This document shows positions 43,268 through 51,351 of a stretch of 64,000 bases of DNA, one piece after another. The stretch is from an uncultured Mycoplasmatota bacterium. Its GTDB lineage: Bacteria > Bacillota_I > Bacilli_A > RF39 > UBA660. How positions within the stretch are numbered: the stretch's first letter is position 1; every line of letters starts with the position of its first letter. The notes under the pieces are model-generated. The model was not told the origin of the DNA. It worked only from the letters and a program-made list of their open reading frames with translations, and did not search any database. Where the stretch lies: contig URQZ01000006.1 of NCBI GenBank assembly GCA_900550255.1, forward strand, positions 1 to 64,000, given 5' to 3'. The translations under genes and the position numbers were made by a program.

Positions 43268-44146
43268 ATAGAGTGTACAGAAAAATTTTATACATGTAAA
43301 TATGACAAACCATTTAAAGAAATAATGTTGAATGAAAAAAATAAGGACATTTTAACAAAACTTCTTGAACATATTTTAAAAGTAAAAATTACTAATATTG
43401 AAATAAATAATATAGAACGTAACAGTAGAAATATAAAAATTAAGAGAAAACATTTAGATGCGCTTCTTACTACAAATGAGGGAAAAATTGGAATAGAAGT
43501 TAACGCTAACAATAAAAGTTATGTTCATCCACGAAATTTTGCTTATATATGTGATACCTATGCAAGTCATACATTAGTTGGAGAAATTTATAATGAGGAT
43601 ATAAAGATTATACAAATTAATTTTAGTTATAGCCTTAATGATTCAATACCATATAGAATTTATAGAATAAAAGATGATCACGGAAATTTGTATGTTGAAA
43701 ATTTTGTTATTTATGATTATAATATGGAATACTATAAAAAAATTTGGTATACTAATAATGAAAGAAAAATAAAAAAAGACAAATATCTGATAATGTTAGA
43801 TTTGGAAAGCGAAGAGCTAAAAAAAATAGCAAAAAAAGATAAGGTGGTAAATAAATATATGGATGAATTAGTAAATTTAAATGAAAACCCAAAATTTAGA
43901 GAGTATATGACTGCAGAAGAAGATGCTAGGAAAATATATAATTCAGAAATGTATGAAGCTCGACAAACAGGTATGCAAGAAGGTTTAAAAAATGGACTAA
44001 AACAGGGAAAGGAGCAAGGTTTAGAACAAGCAACTAAAGAAATAGTTGAAAAAATGTTAAAAGAAAAAATGAAAGAAGAAGAAATTTCTAAATTTACAGG
44101 TTTATCGTTAGAAGAAATAAATAAAATCAAAATAATAAATGAATAA
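43268..44146 (+). CDS. Rpn-family PD-(D/E)XK nuclease/transposase-like protein, apparent ATA start
   Basis: A protein of about 292 residues of the Rpn (recombination-promoting nuclease) / PD-(D/E)XK transposase family. The nuclease core has D-A-L-L-T-T and I-G-I-E-V-N near residues 64-78, and the tail has the family's G-x-x-x-G-x-x-x-G-K-E-Q-G repeats. The family's N-terminal signature (K-Y-D-K-P-F-K-E-I-M-L-N-E-K-N-K) begins upstream of the first ATG (43325), so translation must start earlier. A perfect AGGAGG at 43255-43260 lies seven bases before an in-frame ATA at 43268, and no ATG, GTG or TTG is in frame there. Either ATA is used or a start mutation has weakened the gene. Confidence 0.78.
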   Translation: MECTEKFYTCKYDKPFKEIMLNEKNKDILTKLLEHILKVKITNIEINNIERNSRNIKIKRKHLDALLTTNEGKIGIEVNANNKSYVHPRNFAYICDTYASHTLVGEIYNEDIKIIQINFSYSLNDSIPYRIYRIKDDHGNLYVENFVIYDYNMEYYKKIWYTNNERKIKKDKYLIMLDLESEELKKIAKKDKVVNKYMDELVNLNENPKFREYMTAEEDARKIYNSEMYEARQTGMQEGLKNGLKQGKEQGLEQATKEIVEKMLKEKMKEEEISKFTGLSLEEINKIKIINE

Positions 44147-44180
44147 TAAATTTCATAGATTTAAATAAAGGGGGATTAAT

Positions 44181-44462
44181 ATGCGTATTATACCAGATAT
44201 TTCCCCTAAAACATTTACTTTAAGCGCTGTTATTATTGGTTATTTACTTATAGATGATACAACTGCTAATGAACAGAATGCTTTAGGAAACTGGCTAATG
44301 TTAATTGCCCAAGTATTGTGTACTAATGCTTTTTATAAACAGGTTCAACAAGAACGAAGTACTAGTACTAATCAACCTAATATAGAACAAACTATACAAA
44401 TGATTCAAAAAATGATAGATGCGATGAGTAAAGAAATCGATAATTTAAAGAAACAAACTTAA
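44181..44462 (+). CDS. Small protein with one membrane helix, unknown
   Basis: A 93-residue protein: a hydrophobic segment at about residues 12-26, a second weaker one at 36-50, and a C-terminal helix rich in Q, M and K that looks like a coiled coil. It resembles short phage or Clostridium-type proteins of unknown function. GGGGG precedes the start. It lies alone between the Rpn gene and a strong terminator. No family recognised. Confidence 0.65.
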   Translation: MRIIPDISPKTFTLSAVIIGYLLIDDTTANEQNALGNWLMLIAQVLCTNAFYKQVQQERSTSTNQPNIEQTIQMIQKMIDAMSKEIDNLKKQT

Positions 44463-44485
44463 AGGACATAATTTGTCCTTTTTTT
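44461..44485 (+). terminator. Terminator
   Basis: AAAGGACA pairs with TGTCCTTT over a five-base loop, then a T run. Confidence 0.85.
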
Positions 44486-44508
44486 CATAAACTTAAATAG
44501 GTGAGAAC

Positions 44509-45558
44509 ATGAAAAAAATATTAGTATTGCTTTGTTTATTAATACCTTTAAAAATTAGTGCTATATCAACAAGTGCTAGATCTGCTATTCTTATGGATAT
44601 GGATAGTGGTAGAATTTTTTATGCAAAAAATATTAATAGTCAGCAAAGTGTAGCATCTATTTCAAAAATACTTACAGCTGTAGTTGCAATAGATAATGGC
44701 AATTTAAAAAATAAAGTAATTGTCGGTAATGAAATAAAAAAAGCTTACGGTTCTGGTATATATATAAAAGAAGGTGAAAAACTAACTTTACAGGATTTAC
44801 TTTACGGATTGATGTTAAGAAGTGGAAATGATGCAGCTTTAGCTATAGCCAATAATGTTAGTAAAAATACGGAATCATTTGTCAAAAAAATGAATGAAAA
44901 AGCACAAGAATTAGATATGAAAAATTCTTTATTTAGGAATCCACATGGTTTAGATCAAGAAGATGGTGGAAATATTTCAACGGCATATGATATGGCAAAA
45001 CTTACTAGTTATGCTATGAAAAATAAAAATTTTAAGAAAATTGTTGCAACGGAAAAATATACATTAAAAACAAATAAAAATACTTATGTTTGGCATAACA
45101 AAAATAAACTTTTATATCGCTATAAATATACAACAGGAGGTAAAACAGGTTTTACAAAAATTGCTCGAAGAACTTTAGTCACAACTGCGAGTAAAAATAA
45201 TCTTAATTTAGTTGTTGTAACTTTAAATGATGGAAATGATTTTACAGATCATGAAAATTTATTTGAATATGCTTTTAATAATTATACAAATTATAAAATT
45301 TTATCAAAAGGTTTTATAAAAATAAAAAAAGAAAATTATTACAAAAAACATAAGTTATATATTAAAAATGATTATAGTTATCCATTAAGTATTGATGAAA
45401 AAGATAGTATTAGAATAAAATATCAATTAAAAAAGATTAGAAAATTAAAAAATAATTCAAAAGTTGGAACAGCCAAAATATATTTTGGAGATAAATTAGT
45501 TCATGAGGAGAATATATATTTAAAATATTCTAGTAAAAAAAGTAAAGGTTGGTTTTAG
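44509..45558 (+). CDS. dacB: D-alanyl-D-alanine carboxypeptidase, sporulation type
   Basis: A 349-residue serine penicillin-binding protein (class C low-molecular-mass). A signal peptide (1-18) is followed by the three active-site motifs: S50-I-S-K53, S-G-N near residue 105 and K-T-G near 211. A C-terminal beta domain follows. It trims D-alanine from peptidoglycan side chains. Its place directly upstream of spmA and spmB is the order known from Bacillus, where DacB controls cross-linking of the spore cortex. The three genes are packed without gaps. Confidence 0.93.
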   Translation: MKKILVLLCLLIPLKISAISTSARSAILMDMDSGRIFYAKNINSQQSVASISKILTAVVAIDNGNLKNKVIVGNEIKKAYGSGIYIKEGEKLTLQDLLYGLMLRSGNDAALAIANNVSKNTESFVKKMNEKAQELDMKNSLFRNPHGLDQEDGGNISTAYDMAKLTSYAMKNKNFKKIVATEKYTLKTNKNTYVWHNKNKLLYRYKYTTGGKTGFTKIARRTLVTTASKNNLNLVVVTLNDGNDFTDHENLFEYAFNNYTNYKILSKGFIKIKKENYYKKHKLYIKNDYSYPLSIDEKDSIRIKYQLKKIRKLKNNSKVGTAKIYFGDKLVHEENIYLKYSSKKSKGWF

Positions 45559-46140
45559 ATGATAAATAAAATATGGGGTTTTTTCATCATAATAGGAAGT
45601 GTTTTTTGCCTTTTAACAAACAAAGTAGATGTATTAAATAATGAAATATTAGAGTGTACTAAAAGTAGTTTAGATATGATTATAAAAATCTTTCCTGTTA
45701 TGGCCTTATGGCTTGGAATAATGAATATAGCAAAAGTGTCAGGTTTATTAGGCAAATTTTCAAAATTGCTATATCCTATATTAAAAAAACTTTTTCCCGA
45801 AATACCAAAAGAACATGAGTCTTTAAGTTTAATTGCTTCAAATATTATTGCTAATATGTTTGGACTTGGTAATGCCGCAACTCCATTTGGTTTAAAAGCT
45901 ATGAAATCTCTTCAAGAATTAAATGATAAGAAAGATACAGCATCTCGTAGTATGATTACTTTTTTGGTATTAAATACTAGTGGAGTTACTTTAGTTCCAA
46001 CAGCTATTATATCGCTTAGAATGATGTATGGGAGTAAAAATCCAACAGAGGTTGTAACTATGTGTATTTTGGCCACCTTTATTTCTACCATAGGAGGTCT
46101 TATTATGGATCGTTTTTTAGCTAGAAAGAGGTTAAAATGA
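45559..46140 (+). CDS. spmA: Spore maturation protein A
   Basis: A 193-residue membrane protein with about five helices and conserved N-x-F-G-L-G-N-A-A-T-P-F-G-L-K-A-M. SpmA and SpmB are needed for full dehydration of the spore core. It starts right after the dacB stop and overlaps spmB by four bases (ATGA). Confidence 0.93.
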   Translation: MINKIWGFFIIIGSVFCLLTNKVDVLNNEILECTKSSLDMIIKIFPVMALWLGIMNIAKVSGLLGKFSKLLYPILKKLFPEIPKEHESLSLIASNIIANMFGLGNAATPFGLKAMKSLQELNDKKDTASRSMITFLVLNTSGVTLVPTAIISLRMMYGSKNPTEVVTMCILATFISTIGGLIMDRFLARKRLK

Positions 46141-46658
46141 TTAATACAATATCGAGTTTAATTATACCAGTATTAGTGCTATTTGTTATAATTTATGGTT
46201 TAATAAAAAAAACTAATATATATGATGTTTTTGTTGATGGAGCAGGTGAATCATTTGATTTAGTTTTGACAATGTTTCCATGTCTACTTGGTATGATATT
46301 TGGAATAAATATATTTTTAAAAAGTGGTATTTTAGATTTTATTTTTAAAGCAATAGAACCTTTTTTTACTTATTTAAAAGTACCGATAGAAATATTTCCA
46401 ATGATAATAATGCGCCCAATATCAGGAAGTTCATCTTTGGCAATTTTAAACAATATTTTTGAAAATTTTGGGCCCGATAGTTTTGCTGGAAGACTTGCAA
46501 GTGTTATTCAAGGATCAACGGATACAACTTTTTATATTTTAACTTTATATTTTGGAAGTATTGGAATAAAAAAAATAAGATATGCTTTATGGGCAGGTTT
46601 ATTTGCTGACTTATTAGGAATTTTGAGTGCTATTTTTTTAGTTAATATTATGTTTTAA
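46137..46658 (+). CDS. spmB: Spore maturation protein B
   Basis: A 173-residue membrane protein with about five helices and the family motif R-P-I-S-G-S-S-S-L-A near residue 98, with Q-G-S-T-D-T-T-F-Y near residue 124. It acts with SpmA. Both belong to the nucleoside-transporter-gate (Gate) superfamily. It ends the dacB-spmA-spmB operon. Confidence 0.93.
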   Translation: MINTISSLIIPVLVLFVIIYGLIKKTNIYDVFVDGAGESFDLVLTMFPCLLGMIFGINIFLKSGILDFIFKAIEPFFTYLKVPIEIFPMIIMRPISGSSSLAILNNIFENFGPDSFAGRLASVIQGSTDTTFYILTLYFGSIGIKKIRYALWAGLFADLLGILSAIFLVNIMF

Positions 46659-46709
46659 CATTGATAATTTTTTCAAAATTTGATATCCTATTAATAGGAG
46701 GAATCGGAT

Positions 46710-47150
46710 ATGAAAAGATTTGGTTTTGCTATATTTTTATTAAGTATATTTTGTTTAACTGGATGTGGAACAAAAACATTAAATTGTTCAATGGTTAATG
46801 ATGCAAATGCAGAACTTAAAATTAACCAAGATGTAATTGTTGATTTTAAGAAGGATCAAATGGTTAAGTTTGATATGAAAACTTCAGTTGATTTAAGTGA
46901 TAATTATGCTAGTTATGCAGATGAGCTTGAAAAAAATTTAAAAAAAGAATATGAAAAATATGATAAAAAAGAAGGTTTAGAAGTTAAAACAACTAAAACT
47001 AAAAAAAAGGTAACTTTAAGATTTTATGCTAATCTAGATAAAATGAGTGAAAAAGCAAAAAAAGAGTTTGATATTGTTGACTCTGGACAAACAATGAGTG
47101 ATGTAAAAAAGACACTAGAAGAACAAGGATATTCTTGTAAAGAAGCGTAA
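46710..47150 (+). CDS. Small lipoprotein (YehR/DUF1307-like)
   Basis: A 146-residue lipoprotein with lipobox L-T-G-C, lipidated at Cys19. The mature part (C-S-M near the N terminus, then beta strands with V-x-F-D-M-K and a final cysteine) resembles YehR-type lipoproteins of Bacillota. AGGAGG lies upstream. It is inserted between spmB and rluB, which are adjacent in Bacillus. A terminator follows. Function unknown. Confidence 0.72.
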   Translation: MKRFGFAIFLLSIFCLTGCGTKTLNCSMVNDANAELKINQDVIVDFKKDQMVKFDMKTSVDLSDNYASYADELEKNLKKEYEKYDKKEGLEVKTTKTKKKVTLRFYANLDKMSEKAKKEFDIVDSGQTMSDVKKTLEEQGYSCKEA

Positions 47151-47166
47151 GCTTCTTGTTTTTTTT
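47139..47166 (+). terminator. Terminator after the lipoprotein gene
   Basis: AAGAAGC pairs with GCTTCTT over GTAA, then T. It spans the stop codon. Confidence 0.85.
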
Positions 47167-47200
47167 ATTATATTAATGTATACTTTTGAAAGGTGATAGT

Positions 47201-47917
47201 GTGGAAAGAATTCAAAAAATAATTGCAAATAGTGGATATTGCTCAAGAAGGAAAGCCGAAGAGTTGATTAAAGCTGGTAAAGTAAAATTAAATGGAGAAG
47301 TAATTAGAGAATTAGGTACAAAAGCAAATTATAGTGATCAAATAATGGTCGATAATCACTTAATAAGTGAAGAAAATAAAGTTTATTACTTGCTTAATAA
47401 ACCACGCTCTATTATTACATCAGTTAGTGATGATAAAAAAAGAAAGACAGTTGTTGATTTAATAAATACAGATAAAAGAATTTATCCAGTTGGTAGACTT
47501 GATTATGATACAACGGGGATTTTAATTCTAACAAATGATGGAGAACTGGCTAACTTAATAATGCATCCTAAAAACAAAATTGATAAAGTTTATATTGCTA
47601 AAGTAAAGGGTTTAGTTAATAAAGAAATAGCTATGAAACTTTCTAATGGCGTTTTTGTCGATGGAAAGAAAACATCTAAAGCTCATGTTAAAGTAAAAAA
47701 ATATGATAAAAAAAGTCAAACATCTGTTGTAGAGTTAACTATTCATGAAGGACGAAATCATCAAGTAAAAAAAATGTTTGAAGCTGTGGGTTTTGAAGTA
47801 TTAAAATTAAAACGTGAAAGAATTTCTTTTTTAGATGTTTCTAATTTAAAATCGGGAGAATATCGTAAATTAAGCATTAAAGAGGTAAAAAAATTATATA
47901 GTGAGGTAAAAAAATAG
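47201..47917 (+). CDS. rluB: 23S rRNA pseudouridine synthase B
   Basis: A 238-residue enzyme: an S4 RNA-binding domain (residues 1-60: S-G-Y-C-S-R-R-K-A-E-E-L-I) and the RluB/RsuA catalytic domain with G-R-L-D-Y-D-T-T-G near residue 98, whose aspartate is catalytic. It modifies the peptidyl-transferase region of 23S rRNA. The start is GTG at 47201, after AGGTGA; an in-frame TTG lies further up. Its position after spmAB is that of B. subtilis ypuL (rluB). Confidence 0.94.
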   Translation: MERIQKIIANSGYCSRRKAEELIKAGKVKLNGEVIRELGTKANYSDQIMVDNHLISEENKVYYLLNKPRSIITSVSDDKKRKTVVDLINTDKRIYPVGRLDYDTTGILILTNDGELANLIMHPKNKIDKVYIAKVKGLVNKEIAMKLSNGVFVDGKKTSKAHVKVKKYDKKSQTSVVELTIHEGRNHQVKKMFEAVGFEVLKLKRERISFLDVSNLKSGEYRKLSIKEVKKLYSEVKK

Positions 47918-47942
47918 AACGGCTTTATTAGTCGTTCTTTTC
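47911..47942. terminator. Bidirectional terminator between rluB and ferredoxin
   Basis: AGAACGGC pairs with GTCGTTCT (one G-T pair), with A residues on the left and T residues on the right, suiting both convergent genes. Confidence 0.8.
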
Positions 47943-48143
47943 GATTTGAATAGCTGATGTAGGACATCCTTCAACAGCATCCATAACATCCTCTTTTAAT
48001 TCACTATCCATATTATCAATAATATTGTTATCTTCTTTAGCCTCAGCTAAACCTTCGTCATTTATTTCAAAAACATCACTTGCAATGGCCATACAAGCAC
48101 CACATCCAATACAAGCTTCATCATTAACTCTAACTTTTTCCAT
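47928..48143 (-). CDS. fer: Single-cluster [4Fe-4S] ferredoxin
   Basis: A 71-residue ferredoxin with C-I-G-C-G-A-C near residue 11 and a last cysteine in G-C-P-T-S-A-I, enough for one [4Fe-4S] cluster. It is the Bacillus Fer type, acidic and soluble, an electron carrier for many reductases. AGGAGG precedes the start on the minus strand. It is convergent with rluB. Confidence 0.94.
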   Translation of the reverse strand: MEKVRVNDEACIGCGACMAIASDVFEINDEGLAEAKEDNNIIDNMDSELKEDVMDAVEGCPTSAIQIEKND

Positions 48144-48227
48144 ATATTTCCTCCTTAAAACATTATAAGAAAAAAAGAAACTAAATGCAAGTAAATAGTT
48201 TTAAAAACAAAAAAAATATGTTATCAT

Positions 48228-48233
48228 TATAAT
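48228..48233 (+). promoter_or_regulatory. -10 box of the tail-anchored protein gene
   Basis: TATAAT lies only 14 bases before the start codon at 48248, and GAGGTG occupies most of the gap, so the leader would be about 8 bases. Confidence 0.55.
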
Positions 48234-48247
48234 AGCGAGGTGATAAC

Positions 48248-49060
48248 ATGGCAAGTAGAATGGAACGATATTACAAGCAAGGTAATACACGTTTAAAAAG
48301 AAGTGAACGTAATCAAGAATTATATCGTGACATTTATGATTCTGCCTCATATAGCAATATAGAGGGAATTGCAACTATTGAAAAAAGTAATGAAATCGAT
48401 ATCACCAAAGTAAAAAAAATGCTTAAAAATAGGGAAGAGTATAAAAGACAAAAGGAAGTAAGTCGTTTAATAAAAAAAGAACCAGAAGTTAAAGTAAAAC
48501 CGGTTCAAACCCTATCTTTAGATAATGATAAAAACTATGATATTAGAGATATATTAGATAAAGCCAAGGTTAATAAAAAAAGCGATGATAAATATCATAG
48601 TATAGATAATACTAGTTATGATATTTTAAAGAAATTAAAAGAAAAAAAAGAATTATTTAAAGATGAACCTGATGAAGATGAATTACGTGAATTAATTGAT
48701 ACTATTACGGGTAATACAGCTATAAATCAATTAAATGATAAAGAACTAAGTCTGGATTTATTAGATGATTTAAAATCAAATAATGATGATACAGTAATAA
48801 AAGATAACTCTGCTGTAAAAAATATTTTAGAAGAAGCCAAAAAAGAAGAAATGCGCAAAAAAGAAGATACTACTACATCTGAATTGGATAAATCATTTTT
48901 TACTTCAAGTCTAAATTTTGGCGAAGATGACTTTGAAAAAATTGCTAGTTTAACTAGCAATCTAAAGAAAAATAATGTTCTTTTAAAATTATTAGTATTA
49001 GTTGTACTAATTGCAGTAACTGCCGGAATAATTTTTTTAGTTTATAATTTTATTAAGTAA
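48248..49060 (+). CDS. Tail-anchored, highly charged protein of unknown function
   Basis: A 270-residue protein. Residues 1-240 are hydrophilic and mostly helical or disordered (K, E and D rich), with R-M-E-R-Y-Y at the N terminus; residues 246-268 form a single membrane helix. This is the layout of envelope or cell-division accessory proteins that extend into the cytoplasm. GAGGTG precedes the start. It shares a bidirectional terminator with the germination genes. I recognise no named family. Confidence 0.75.
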   Translation: MASRMERYYKQGNTRLKRSERNQELYRDIYDSASYSNIEGIATIEKSNEIDITKVKKMLKNREEYKRQKEVSRLIKKEPEVKVKPVQTLSLDNDKNYDIRDILDKAKVNKKSDDKYHSIDNTSYDILKKLKEKKELFKDEPDEDELRELIDTITGNTAINQLNDKELSLDLLDDLKSNNDDTVIKDNSAVKNILEEAKKEEMRKKEDTTTSELDKSFFTSSLNFGEDDFEKIASLTSNLKKNNVLLKLLVLVVLIAVTAGIIFLVYNFIK

Positions 49061-49083
49061 GACAATTTATTTGTCTTTTTTTC
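49055..49083. terminator. Bidirectional terminator between the tail-anchored gene and gerAB
   Basis: AAGACAA pairs with TTGTCTT around TTTAT, with T runs on the right and A residues on the left. Confidence 0.75.
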
Positions 49084-50173
49084 GTAATGAGAAAATGAAA
49101 GTCAAGAGAGAAATTCCAAAGATAAAAATATAAATATACATAATATATGTTGTTTTCATAAAATGATTAACAACAGTATTATTTGGGGATTTCATTATAG
49201 AAAAGCAAATTAATAATATAAAAAATAAGTATATTATTTTATCAAATTTATTTGAATTTTTAATATTGAATAAATGTGAAATACCCATTTTTATAAAATA
49301 ACAACTAAAAACAACTAACATAAACGTACTTAAAATCCAGTATGCTGATAATGTACTTTCAACTCTTTCAATAAAACCTCCAATTGTGACCCTTCTTAAA
49401 ATTTGAAATTCCGGATATTGGTATAGGGAAGTTAATTCAATTCCTAAGACATTTAAAGTTAAAAAAAGAATTATTTCTATACATATGAAAATTAAAAAAT
49501 AATAAATTATCATATATTTAGTAAAATTTTTTTTATTTGTATATGCGTTTTTAGGAATACATGTTACATAAAAAAGGGGAAGAACTATGTAAGCTACATA
49601 TGACATAGAAGCTTTTAGTGGCGGACCAATTCCATTGAGTAAGAAAGGAAAAATATTAGAAATTTTAATCTGTGCTATGATTGCTAAACTAGCAATTATA
49701 AAGAAAATAAAGCTAATAAAGAAAATAATAATTCCACTTTTTAAGATAACTTGTATTTTTTTTGTTAACATATAAATAATAGGAATTAAAAACATAATGG
49801 TAACAAAAAGAGGCGGGGTATTATATAAAAAGTGTGCACTGATAAAATTAGTTAAATTCCAAAAGAAGATTAGCATATAACTCGTTACAAAAATAATTAA
49901 AAGTAGGTTTAAAAATTTTCCAAGTGCTTTTCCAAATAGTTTTTCAATGATTTGAAAAATATTTAAATTTGGATATTTATTCATTATAAATATGAATATT
50001 AAATAAGGTAGAAAACCAATAATACATCCTATAATAGGTGCTAACCAAGCGTCTTCTTTAGCTATATTTATATATGTTCTAAAATTCATACCACAAAGCG
50101 ATCCTGTGGCTATGAAATAAAGTATAACTCCAATTTGTGATAAGTTTAATTTATTTTCTAATTTTTCTTCCAT
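49067..50173 (-). CDS. gerAB: Germinant receptor permease subunit (GerAB/GerKB)
   Basis: A 368-residue protein with ten predicted membrane helices of the amino acid/polyamine transporter fold, GerAB branch (spore permease family). In this family the subunit binds the germinant. It has the Y-Q-Y-P-E-F-type segment (Y-Q-Y-P near residue 253). It is the last gene of a three-gene operon and lies three bases after gerAC. The germinant cannot be predicted. Confidence 0.92.
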   Translation of the reverse strand: MEEKLENKLNLSQIGVILYFIATGSLCGMNFRTYINIAKEDAWLAPIIGCIIGFLPYLIFIFIMNKYPNLNIFQIIEKLFGKALGKFLNLLLIIFVTSYMLIFFWNLTNFISAHFLYNTPPLFVTIMFLIPIIYMLTKKIQVILKSGIIIFFISFIFFIIASLAIIAQIKISNIFPFLLNGIGPPLKASMSYVAYIVLPLFYVTCIPKNAYTNKKNFTKYMIIYYFLIFICIEIILFLTLNVLGIELTSLYQYPEFQILRRVTIGGFIERVESTLSAYWILSTFMLVVFSCYFIKMGISHLFNIKNSNKFDKIIYLFFILLICFSIMKSPNNTVVNHFMKTTYIMYIYIFIFGISLLTFIFSLRKKDK

Positions 50174-50175
50174 AT

Positions 50176-51351
50176 TTATTCTCCTTTTATTGAATTTTCA
50201 ACTGATCCCTTAGATAATAGACTGATATCAACATCAACATTTACCTTAATCTTAGGAAATACCTTATCATTCCAATTTTTTTGATTTTCGTTAAAATATT
50301 TAGGATATTTTTTATAGAACAAATTTCCAAATCCAAAGATATCTGATTTATATTTCTTTTGAATAGTACTAATAGCTTCCTCAACTTGTTTTTTTACTTT
50401 TTTTTCTGTTTTCTTTTCTATTTTAGTGATTACTTTTCCATTTTCTATATCTTTATTACAAGTTATTTCTCTAATAGCACCATCTGCTGTAATTTTTATA
50501 TTAATTATTGGTTTATTATTTTTTAGAGAACTTTTCATTGTCGCTTTCATTTGCGTTAAATCGGTCACGATATTTCCACTACCACATTTATATGATAGGA
50601 TCATGTTGTCAACTTGATTTGATAGAATATTTATCCCTCTACTTTCATTTTTACTTATATATCCTAATAATTTATCTTTTTTAAAGATTCCAAGTTTATC
50701 TAATTTTGTTTTAGCTTTAGGTGATGATGTTTCTAATATTTTATTTTTTTCGCCTTCTTTTTCTTTTCCTATTATAGTAATTGTTGGAAGTACTGGCTCT
50801 TTGCCTTTCTTTAGATAGTTTTCTATAAATTTACTGTATGTTATAGAAGTAGAAATAGCTTGTGATTCGTTTGAAATACTTATATTACTTGCTATACTTT
50901 GTCCTGGAAAAGATTCTAGTGGTGATAGTGTTTTAATAACATCTTTAGCTTTATCGTCTTTTGACAAAATAATATAAAATCTTTTTACTGATTCAGGATT
51001 TCTGACAAAAAAATCAAGTGTATTTTTAAGACCATCTTTAGCTACTTTATCAGAGATAACAACAACTCCTAAATGGCCAATATAGATTTGTTTTGGAATT
51101 AAAAGTTCAATTTGTCTTAAGGCTCGTGAAATAGTAGGTCCCTTACCAGAATAAACAACATTTTGACTTTGTCCTTCTTTAGGACTTGTTTGAGCATTTT
51201 TTCCATTTGCTATTAAAATACTTACTTCATATCCATTATCATCTTTATCAACGGCAATAGCTGTTGCAATTGCGAGTTTGTTTAATTCTCTATAGTTCCA
51301 GCACCCAGTTGTTAGAAAAAAAAGAGGGATTAAAAGTAATATTTTTTTCAT
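50176..51351 (-). CDS. gerAC: Germinant receptor lipoprotein subunit (GerAC/GerKC)
   Basis: A 391-residue lipoprotein: the lipobox T-T-G-C at residues 14-17 is followed at once by W-N-Y-R-E-L, the GerC start. The length and the C-terminal T-x-K-K-V-K-K-Q-V-E motif fit the family. It overlaps gerAA by one base, so they are coupled. It anchors the receptor on the outer side of the spore inner membrane. Confidence 0.94.
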   Translation of the reverse strand: MKKILLLIPLFFLTTGCWNYRELNKLAIATAIAVDKDDNGYEVSILIANGKNAQTSPKEGQSQNVVYSGKGPTISRALRQIELLIPKQIYIGHLGVVVISDKVAKDGLKNTLDFFVRNPESVKRFYIILSKDDKAKDVIKTLSPLESFPGQSIASNISISNESQAISTSITYSKFIENYLKKGKEPVLPTITIIGKEKEGEKNKILETSSPKAKTKLDKLGIFKKDKLLGYISKNESRGINILSNQVDNMILSYKCGSGNIVTDLTQMKATMKSSLKNNKPIINIKITADGAIREITCNKDIENGKVITKIEKKTEKKVKKQVEEAISTIQKKYKSDIFGFGNLFYKKYPKYFNENQKNWNDKVFPKIKVNVDVDISLLSKGSVENSIKGE

